Part shown: piece by piece, positions 6,563-11,282 of the stretch | Position numbering within the stretch: the stretch's first letter is position 1 | How the letters are laid out: each line of letters begins with the position of its first letter | Assembly (NCBI GenBank): GCA_958451915.1 | Contig: CAUDRX010000069.1 | Span: 1-11,282, forward strand | DNA from: an uncultured Peptococcaceae bacterium | GTDB taxonomy: Bacteria > Bacillota > Peptococcia > Peptococcales > Peptococcaceae | DNA: 11,282 nt | Direction: 5' to 3' | The notes under the pieces: generated by a model | Database searches by the model: none | The model's input: only the letters and a program-made list of their open reading frames with translations | What the model was told of the DNA's origin: nothing | Program-made: the position numbers and the translations under genes

Positions 6563-7003
6563 ATGGCACAACAAGACCACATCTCCGGCGCTGCCGCCTT
6601 TAACCAGCTCTACAAAGAGAGCGATGACGTTTATCACACCTACGCCAAACGTTTCGGCCTTTCCGAGGCGGCCCTGCTCCTGCTCTGCGCCCTCGTCGAG
6701 AGCCCTGAGCCGCCAAGCCAGCGCCAGCTCGCCAGCGAGTGGCATTATCCACCGCAGACGGTGAACTCCATCCTTAAACGTCTCGAAGCCGACGGCCTCC
6801 TCTGCCTCATGGAAGCGCCCGCTGACCGCCGCAGCAAGCGTGTCTGTTTCACCGAAGCGGGCCAGGCTTTTGCTGCGCGCGTGATCGCTCCGCTCCTGGC
6901 CGCCGAAGAACGCGCCTTCAGCGCCCTCACAGAAGATGAGCAGCGGCTGCTTTTGGCGCTCACAAAAAAATACATTCGCCTGCTGCGTGAGGAAGTCGAT
7001 TAG
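6563..7003 (+). CDS. MarR-family transcriptional regulator
   Basis: Dimeric winged-helix repressor of 146 aa, the usual size, probably sensing a small ligand and controlling the efflux pump downstream. Helices at both ends (10-30 and 102-143) would form the dimer interface. The helix-turn-helix spans about 52-77 with the recognition helix at PPQTVNSILKRLEADG, and the wing at 80-98 carries the family signature D88-R89-R90-S-K-R-V. An AGGAGG (6550-6555) lies 7 bases before the ATG. It is preceded by its own palindromic operators, so autoregulation is likely, and the MATE gene starts 46 bases after its stop, as in MepR/MepA-type pairs. Confidence 0.95.
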   Translation: MAQQDHISGAAAFNQLYKESDDVYHTYAKRFGLSEAALLLLCALVESPEPPSQRQLASEWHYPPQTVNSILKRLEADGLLCLMEAPADRRSKRVCFTEAGQAFAARVIAPLLAAEERAFSALTEDEQRLLLALTKKYIRLLREEVD

Positions 7004-7049
7004 CGCCGGCCCAGGAAGCCGCCCATCCCATTCTCACAAGGAGGATCCT

Positions 7050-8385
7050 ATGGATTCGCAAACACTCTTTACCAGAACACCACCTGTCAGGCTGTTCTTT
7101 CTCGCAGCCATTCCCGGCTCGATCAGTATGCTGGCCTCGTCGCTCTACTATACCCTCGACGGTATCTTTGTGGGCCAGTTCATCGGCGCCACAGCCTTTG
7201 CCGCGATCAACCTGGCGATGCCCTTTGTCATCATCAACTTTTCCCTCGCCGACCTCGTCGGCGTCGGCTCTTCCGTCCCCATCTCGATCTGTCTCGGACG
7301 CGGCGAACAAAAAGAAGCCAACAACATCTTCACCTGTGCGGTGCTCCTCATCCTCGCCCTCAGCTGTCGGCGCGGCCCTTTTTGCCGCCGCCCCCACGCT
7401 CATCCGTCTCATGGGCGCAGACGGCGACTTTGCACGCATGGCCGTGGAATACCTGCGCGTCTACGCCCTCTGCTCACCGCTCACCACGGCCGTGTTCGCC
7501 CTTGACAATTACCTGCGCATCTCCGGCTTCATCCGCGGCAGCATGTGGCTCAACATCCTCATGAGCGTGCTCTGCGGGGGCCTCGAATACCTCTTCCTCG
7601 GCGTTTTCGGCTGGGGTGTCTGGGCCGCCGCGCTGGCCGGCAGTCTCGGCATGAGCATCTGTGCGCTTATCGCCTTTTCGCCTTTCCTGCGCGGCAAGGC
7701 CGTCCTGCACTTCACTAGACCAAGGTTCAGCCTGCGCCTGTTCAGGCAGATCGTTGCCTGCGGCAGCCCCAACTTTCTCAATAACATCTCCGGCCGCATC
7801 ACCGAGATCCTCATGAACGCCATCCTCGTCCGCCTGGGCGGCGCCATGGCCGTCTCCGTCTACGGTGTGCTGCTCTTCGTCGACGGGCTCATCCAGCCGC
7901 TCCTTTACGGCATGTGCGACGCCCTGCAGCCTGCCGTCGGCTACAACTGGGGCGCCCGCAGATACAGCCGTGTGCGCGCCATCGAACGCTGCTGCTTCAT
8001 CGGCGCCGCCGTCACCACCATCGCCATGATGCTCCTTGTGCGCAGCATCCCCGAGACCGTGACCCGTCTCTTTGTGCCCGATGCCACGGACGAACTGCTC
8101 ACCATGAGCGTGGGCGCCCTGAGCCTTTTCAGTTTTGCCTACATCACGCGCTGGTTCGGCTTCGCCGCCCAGAGCTTCATGATCGCAATCGAAAAGCCTT
8201 TCCAGGCCGCGCTCATTTCCGTCTCCACCGCGCTCATCTTCCCCGTCTGCATGATCGCCCTGCTCTGGCCTCTCGGCCTCACCGGCATCTGGCTCAACAT
8301 GCCCGCCAGCGTCACCCTCGCAAGCCTCCTTGCCCTCTTCATCCTGCACCGCCAGCGTAGGGAGATATGGCAGGAGGATGCGTGA
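7050..8385 (+). pseudogene. MATE-family multidrug/sodium efflux pump, frameshifted
   Basis: Integral membrane antiporter that would export drugs or metabolites using a Na+ or H+ gradient. A strong AAGGAGG (7038-7044) precedes the ATG at 7050. Residues 1-105 are the N-terminal MatE half, with IPGSISMLASSLYYTLDGIF, VGQFIGATAFAAINLAMP and the loop SICLGRGEQKEAN. Near 7362 the homology moves to the +1 frame (VGAALFAAAPTLIRLMG onward) and runs to 8385, including the second MatE half (PNFLNNISGRITEILMNAILV; GMCDALQPAVGYNWGARR). One extra base would explain it; the two parts total about 444 residues, a normal length. In the first frame translation stops at 7505, leaving about 151 aa. It may be a true recent mutation or a sequencing/assembly error; no slippery heptamer is seen. 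Paired with the MarR gene upstream. Confidence 0.88.
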
Positions 8386-8392
8386 GGGTAAG

Positions 8393-8424
8393 AAAAAAGC
8401 CATCGCGTCTGCGATGGTTTTTTT
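8393..8424. terminator. Bidirectional intrinsic terminator
   Basis: Stem CCATCGC (8400-8406) / GCGATGG (8411-8417), 4-base loop, seven T's on the plus strand (8418-8424) and six A's on the left (8393-8398) giving a T tract on the minus strand. It separates the MATE gene from the convergent remnant that stops at 8435. Confidence 0.9.
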
Positions 8425-8434
8425 CTTGCTTTCT

Positions 8435-9142
8435 TCAAACTGCAGACCAGTCCTGTCCAGTGTATTCATACGGGCCATATTTCACCGGCGAGTCATAACC
8501 GTTGGAGAAATAGGTCTGGAACCCGATCTGGCGGATGTCTTCCCCAGTGTAAACGTAATCCTCAAGATCAAAGGTCGGCCCGCCACCGATCCCAAGCCCA
8601 TTCCAGTAGAATGGCGGCCAGCCATCTTTGAGCTGGAAACCATTGCCACTGGTTGTCACAGGAAAACTGTCCACACCGATCCCGCTGAACACCCCATTGT
8701 CTCGTCGATAACCGATCTCCACTGCCTGACGGGTGCCGTCAGCCATCTCGGATGTAAAGAGATATTGCGCATCATAGACACCTTCGCCATTGAGACAACG
8801 CCACGAGCCATTGCCCTGTCCATCGGCTGGGACGTAGTATTTTTCCACGAGCCAGCGAACTTCGTCAGGGATGTCGCCTGGCAGCGTTGGTGCCGGCGCG
8901 TCAGCGGCTGGCGTGTCGATAGTGACACTGGCGGTATAGCCATCCCACTGGAGGGTGCCGCCAAGCGCTTCGGCGATCGGACGGATCGGCAGCATGGTAC
9001 GGCCATTCCGGATCTCCGGTGCAGCGTCGCTGTAGCGGGTCGTCCCGTTGACGGTGAAAGCAGCACTGCCAACGCTGCAGCGGATAACGGTGCTGTCCTT
9101 TGTCACGATGATGCTGCGAGTCGCGCCGTCCCATTCGACAGA
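8435..9142 (-). pseudogene. 5'-truncated copper-amine-oxidase-like domain protein
   Basis: About 235 codons remain. The first part, SVEWDGATRSIIVTK through GRTMLPIRPIAEALGGTLQW to a second WDGYTASVTI, is a copper amine oxidase N-terminal-like repeat (PF07833), a domain common in secreted and cell-surface proteins of Bacillota. A Pro/Ala linker follows, and then an unrecognised C-terminal domain of about 145 residues rich in Gly, Tyr and Asp. The frame stays open upstream, but there it runs antiparallel-in-frame through the GNAT gene and no homology is visible. No signal peptide, RBS or credible start exists near 9142; the first in-frame GTG (9106) and ATG (in RTMLP) lack Shine-Dalgarno sites and cut the domain. 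It looks like the 3' part of a secreted-protein gene that lost its 5' end by deletion. Confidence 0.7.
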
Positions 9143-9143
9143 A

Positions 9144-9170
9144 GCCCCGCACGATCGCGTCGTGCGGGGC
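9144..9170 (-). terminator. Hairpin after the GNAT gene, T tract incomplete
   Basis: Perfect 11-bp stem GCCCCGCACGA (9144-9154) / TCGTGCGGGGC (9160-9170), 5-base loop, 6 bases after the GNAT stop. On the minus strand only TT precedes CTGTC, so the T tract of a normal terminator seems cut short where the truncated gene begins. Confidence 0.6.
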
Positions 9171-9176
9171 CTGGAT

Positions 9177-9680
9177 CTATGGGGTGATGCGGACATAATA
9201 CCGGCCGAGGCCTTCTTTCTCGATGCGGCCGCCGTTGGCGAGGGCAACGGCGAGGGACGGGGCGTTGGTCTGGCGGATGGTGAGCAGGACTTCTGCGATG
9301 CCAAGGCGGCGGCATTCGCCGAGCAGAAGGCCGAGAAAGGCTTTGCCGAGGCCGCGGCCGCGCGCGGCGGGCGCGAGGGCATAACCGACATTGCCGCCGA
9401 TGGCACGGTACTTATCGGTCATCATGGTGCGGATCTTGCCGTAACCGACAGGCTGACTGCCTTCGTAGAGCCAGTAGGTGATCTCCGGCACTTCACCGGC
9501 ATCATCGAGGCCGGTCTGCCGGGCGCGGGCACAGACCGCGGGAAGCCAGGCGCGAAAATCATCGTAGCGCATGCCGTTGACGGGATTGGTGAAACCGTTG
9601 GTATTCGCATCAAGGGTCTGGAGCATGTCGTAAACGGCAGGGCCGTCGTCTGGCGATGCTTGTCTGAGGGTGAGGGTCAT
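9177..9680 (-). CDS. GNAT-family N-acetyltransferase
   Basis: Transfers an acetyl group from acetyl-CoA to an amine; substrate unknown; cytosolic. At 167 aa it has the usual single-domain length. The acetyl-CoA pyrophosphate loop is clear at about 102-113 (A-P-A-A-R-G-R-G-L-G-K-A, the Q/RxxGxG/A motif), preceded by the beta-4 strand GGNVGYAL and followed by the helix FLGLLLGECRRLG and the C-terminal TNAPSLAVALANGGRIEKEG motif. Start at 9680 is supported by AAGGAG about 8 bases upstream. It lies downstream of the carbonic anhydrase-like gene, from which a terminator separates it; no strong promoter is visible in the 134-base gap, so its expression may be low or depend on read-through. Confidence 0.93.
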   Translation of the reverse strand: MTLTLRQASPDDGPAVYDMLQTLDANTNGFTNPVNGMRYDDFRAWLPAVCARARQTGLDDAGEVPEITYWLYEGSQPVGYGKIRTMMTDKYRAIGGNVGYALAPAARGRGLGKAFLGLLLGECRRLGIAEVLLTIRQTNAPSLAVALANGGRIEKEGLGRYYVRITP

Positions 9681-9767
9681 GGTGTTCTCTCCTTTTTCAG
9701 GTCATAACGTGTTCCTGCGGCCGGTATGCCGCGCTGCCCCGAAGGCGGCAAAGGCTGCCCGGGCCGC

Positions 9768-9807
9768 AAAAAAACCGGGAACGTTCCTGGCAGGAAACGT
9801 TTCCGGT
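9768..9807 (-). terminator. Intrinsic terminator of the carbonic-anhydrase-like gene
   Basis: Long imperfect stem on the minus strand (ACCGGAAACGTTTCCTG against CAGGAACGTTCCCGGT, one mismatch and one bulge), followed by seven T's. It lies 7 bases after the stop at 9815. Confidence 0.85.
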
Positions 9808-9814
9808 CTGTCGG

Positions 9815-10288
9815 TCATTCCACACGGTCGAGGTGTTTTTCTGCCAGCGCCACGTAGCGTGCAGCGTTGGCGGCTGTCGCGGCACGCTGCTCGGGGCGCA
9901 CACTGCCGCGCACTTTGGCGGGCACGCCCATGACAAGGGAATCGGGTGGGATCTCACTGCCGCTGGTGATGACAGCGCCGGCGGCGATGATGCTGCCTGC
10001 GCCCACATGGGCCCCGTTCATGACGATGGCGCCCATGCCTACCAGCACGTCATCTTCGATGGTGCAGCCATGCACCACGGCACGATGGCCGATCGTCACA
10101 CCGCTGCCGATGGCCAGCGGCCAGCCTTCGTCCATGTGCAGCACGGCACCGTCCTGCACGTTCGTGCGATCGCCGATGGTGATCCTGTCTTCGTCGGCGC
10201 GCACCACTGCATAATGCCAGATACTCACATCTTCGCCGATGGCAACGTCGCCTTCGACGACGCTGTGGGCGCTCTTGTAATATGCCAT
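9815..10288 (-). CDS. Gamma-carbonic-anhydrase-like hexapeptide-repeat protein
   Basis: Left-handed beta-helix protein of 157 aa of the YrdA/PaaY/Cam-type family; expected to be a cytosolic trimer binding a metal between subunits. Hexapeptide repeats run from about residue 12 to 118 (for example VAIGEDV, ITIGDRT, VTIGHRA, VLVGMGA, SIIAAGA, VITSGSE). The three zinc-ligand histidines are present: His51 in VLHMDEG, and His68 and His73 in IGHRAVVHGC with the characteristic five-residue step. The C-terminal tail is a helix rich in Ala and Arg. Whether it hydrates CO2 is unknown, since many family members lack measurable activity. The RBS is AAAGGA 9 bases before the ATG. The start lies only 29 bases beyond the tRNA terminator, leaving almost no room for its own promoter. 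Confidence 0.93.
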   Translation of the reverse strand: MAYYKSAHSVVEGDVAIGEDVSIWHYAVVRADEDRITIGDRTNVQDGAVLHMDEGWPLAIGSGVTIGHRAVVHGCTIEDDVLVGMGAIVMNGAHVGAGSIIAAGAVITSGSEIPPDSLVMGVPAKVRGSVRPEQRAATAANAARYVALAEKHLDRVE

Positions 10289-10317
10289 TGTCCTTCATCC
10301 TTTCTCTGCCTGAAAGC

Positions 10318-10348
10318 AAAAAAGATCTGAGGAACATTCCTCAGATCT
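10318..10348 (-). terminator. Intrinsic terminator of the tRNA Ser-Arg unit
   Basis: Perfect 12-bp inverted repeat AGATCTGAGGAA / TTCCTCAGATCT around a 2-base centre, followed on the minus strand by a run of six T's (the last stem base included). It begins 7 bases after the tRNA-Arg 3' end. Confidence 0.9.
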
Positions 10349-10355
10349 CATCTTC

Positions 10356-10429
10356 CGCGCTGTAAGGGATTCGAACCCCTGACCTTTTGGTCCGTAGCCA
10401 AACGCTCTATCCAGCTGAGCTAACAGCGC
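10356..10429 (-). tRNA. tRNA-Arg (anticodon ACG)
   Basis: 74-base cloverleaf: acceptor GCGCTGT / ACAGCGC, D-stem GCTC / GAGC, anticodon stem TTTGG / CCAAA with loop CTACGGA (anticodon ACG, read as ICG for CGU/CGC/CGA), T-arm AGGGG-TTCGAAT-CCCTT, discriminator G. CCA is not encoded. It lies 6 bases after tRNA-Ser(GCU), so the two are cotranscribed. Confidence 0.96.
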
Positions 10430-10435
10430 ACACGA

Positions 10436-10522
10436 CGGAGAGAGAGGGATTCGAACCCTCGATACGGTCACCCGTATACTCCCTTAGCAGGGGAGCACCT
10501 TCGGCCTCTCGGTCATCTCTCC
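10436..10522 (-). tRNA. tRNA-Ser (anticodon GCU)
   Basis: 87-base type II tRNA: acceptor GGAGAGA / TCTCTCC, anticodon stem CTCCC / GGGAG with loop CTGCTAA (anticodon GCU, codons AGU/AGC), long variable arm (TATACGG GTGA CCGTAT), T-loop TTCGAAT, discriminator G. CCA is not encoded. Confidence 0.96.
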
Positions 10523-10539
10523 TCGCCACAACAGAACCT

Positions 10540-10568
10540 ATTATAGAGCTTCTTATCCATTCTGTCAA
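10540..10568 (-). promoter_or_regulatory. Promoter of the tRNA Ser(GCU)-Arg unit
   Basis: Minus strand: consensus -35 TTGACA (10568-10563), 17-base spacer, consensus -10 TATAAT (10545-10540), 17 bases before the tRNA 5' end. Confidence 0.93.
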
Positions 10569-10592
10569 GCGATATTTTCATATTTTTTACAA

Positions 10593-10679
10593 CGGAGGAG
10601 GTGGGATTCGAACCCACGGAACCCGCAAAGATTCAACGGTTTTCAAGACCGCCTCCTTAAACCGCTCGGACACCCCTCC
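10593..10679 (-). tRNA. tRNA-Ser (anticodon UGA)
   Basis: 87-base type II tRNA: acceptor GGAGGGG / CTCCTCC (one G-U), anticodon stem GCGGT / ACCGT with loop CTTGAAA (anticodon UGA, codons UCN), long variable arm, T-arm GTGGG-TTCGAAT-CCCAC, discriminator G. CCA is not encoded. No clear terminator follows before the next promoter. Confidence 0.96.
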
Positions 10680-10693
10680 AGAAAACACCATTC

Positions 10694-10722
10694 ATTATAA
10701 AGGTGTTTCCCAAACCTGTCAA
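10694..10722 (-). promoter_or_regulatory. Promoter of tRNA-Ser(UGA)
   Basis: Minus strand: consensus -35 TTGACA (10722-10717), 17-base spacer, consensus -10 TATAAT (10699-10694). A 7-bp inverted repeat, AAACACC / GGTGTTT (arms 10702-10708 and 10683-10689), brackets the -10 box. Confidence 0.92.
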
Positions 10723-10750
10723 CCATCTTCCGCCTGATCGGACGCTGCCA

Positions 10751-11194
10751 TCATTCGGCACTTGTGTCTTGCGGTTTGATCGGTCCGTCTACGCAGGAAA
10801 ACTCGATGAAGGTCTCTAAAGTGCCATTCATATTATTGCTGAGGTTTTCCAGCTGCGTGGTGATAGACAGGATATTCTTCGTCAGGTCAACGGCGTGCAG
10901 CCGCTCGCCGATGATCGCGATGGACCTTTCATAAAAGGCAGGATTGGCAAAGCATTCATGCCAGTCCTTGTCTTCTTCCAGACCTTTTTGAAATTCATCA
11001 AAATCCCTGATCGCCAGTGCGAGCAGGTTGCGCACTTCGGCACCTGTCTCTTTATTGATCTCGTTCTGCCCGGAGGAATAAGAAAAGATGTTGAGGCACC
11101 CGCTGACTTTGATCTCGCGAAGTTTCGCGACCAATTCGTCAAGATGTGCCGAGCAGCTTCTCGCGGGCTCGAGTAAAGCAGCACGAATAGCCAT
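10751..11194 (-). CDS. Hypothetical cytosolic protein, 147 aa
   Basis: I do not recognise this family. The product has no signal peptide or membrane segment, is mostly acidic and appears largely helical; LTKNILSITTQLENLSNNMNG in the C-terminal third has spaced hydrophobics that could form an amphipathic helix or coiled coil. Three cysteines (about residues 14, 33 and 81) occur before a further one near the C-terminus, in no metal-site pattern I can name. The start at 11194 is preferred because GGAGG (11206-11202) then has 7-base spacing; the tandem ATG at 11197 is equally in frame but closer. A TATAAT on the minus strand at 11262-11257 is a possible -10 box, with its -35 largely outside the window. 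The stop lies 28 bases before the tRNA-Ser promoter. Confidence 0.75.
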   Translation of the reverse strand: MAIRAALLEPARSCSAHLDELVAKLREIKVSGCLNIFSYSSGQNEINKETGAEVRNLLALAIRDFDEFQKGLEEDKDWHECFANPAFYERSIAIIGERLHAVDLTKNILSITTQLENLSNNMNGTLETFIEFSCVDGPIKPQDTSAE

Positions 11195-11282
11195 CATAAG
11201 GCCTCCTTTCAACTGCAAAAAAATTTATAGAAGTAAAGTATCCTATGAGTATTTTTATTATAAACTATAAGCGGCGCGCATA

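Noticed and set aside
7340..7380. Programmed ribosomal frameshift in the MATE gene
   Set aside because: No slippery heptamer, internal Shine-Dalgarno or downstream pseudoknot is evident, and MATE genes are not known to use one.
7474..8478. Open frame of 334 codons on the minus strand opposite the MATE gene
   Set aside because: Asp/Glu/Gly/His-rich shadow of a GC-rich membrane protein gene; it also crosses the bidirectional terminator at 8393-8424.
8330..9187. Open frame of 285 codons on the plus strand over the remnant gene
   Set aside because: It runs through a terminator, lacks an RBS and is antisense to sequence with clear copper-amine-oxidase-like homology.
9143..9406. N-terminal extension of the copper-amine-oxidase-like frame to an ATG at 9406
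   Set aside because: These residues are Ser/Pro/Arg/Ala-rich shadow of the GNAT gene on the same strand in another frame; no signal peptide or RBS is present.
1..11282. CRISPR array, insertion sequence, phage or defence island
   Set aside because: No direct-repeat/spacer pattern, transposase, integrase or attachment-site duplication of a tRNA end was seen.

Overview
The window comes from a GC-rich, low-redundancy bacterial chromosome, most likely a fermentative Bacillota (Firmicute). The reasons are strong AGGAGG-type ribosome binding sites before nearly every gene, sigma-A-like promoters (TTGACA / TATAAT with 17-base spacers), many intrinsic terminators, acetate kinase, an orphan TrpXYZ-like ABC importer and tRNA genes without encoded CCA. 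A Negativicutes-like or GC-rich clostridial origin is a guess that the sequence alone cannot settle.

Layout. 1-980 (+): 3' three-quarters of a citrate synthase gene, closed by a hairpin terminator that also faces a convergent small membrane protein gene (1042-1401, -). Upstream of that is an even smaller membrane protein gene (1546-1722, -, 58 aa) with its own promoter and terminator. From 6085 down to 1923 (-) runs a lipoprotein-permease-ATPase importer followed by acetate kinase. The lipoprotein gene is separated from permease-ATPase by a strong hairpin with a T-rich tail and a fresh promoter, so the importer is made from two transcription units. ackA follows the ATPase after 38 bases with no convincing promoter of its own.

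6086-6562 is a 477-base divergent intergenic region. It holds the importer promoter, an AT-rich stretch, a dense cluster of TTTTCC(A/C)C motifs resembling DnaA boxes, and a MarR promoter carrying twin palindromic operators. 6563-8385 (+) is a MarR repressor followed by a MATE-family efflux pump whose reading frame is broken by a single-base shift near 7362. A bidirectional terminator separates it from a 5'-truncated gene with a copper-amine-oxidase-like repeat domain (8435-9142, -). That remnant is fused to the hairpin following a GNAT acetyltransferase gene (9177-9680, -).

9815-10288 (-) encodes a gamma-carbonic-anhydrase-like hexapeptide protein. It sits 29 bases behind the terminator of a tRNA cluster: Ser-UGA, Ser-GCU, Arg-ACG, all on the minus strand, with two near-consensus promoters. 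The right end holds an unrecognised 147-aa gene.

No mobile element, CRISPR array or obvious defence system is present. The content is mostly housekeeping. The parts most worth a second look are the DnaA-box-like cluster, the split importer unit running into ackA, the frameshifted pump, the hairpin/remnant junction near 9142, and the 58-aa protein gene.
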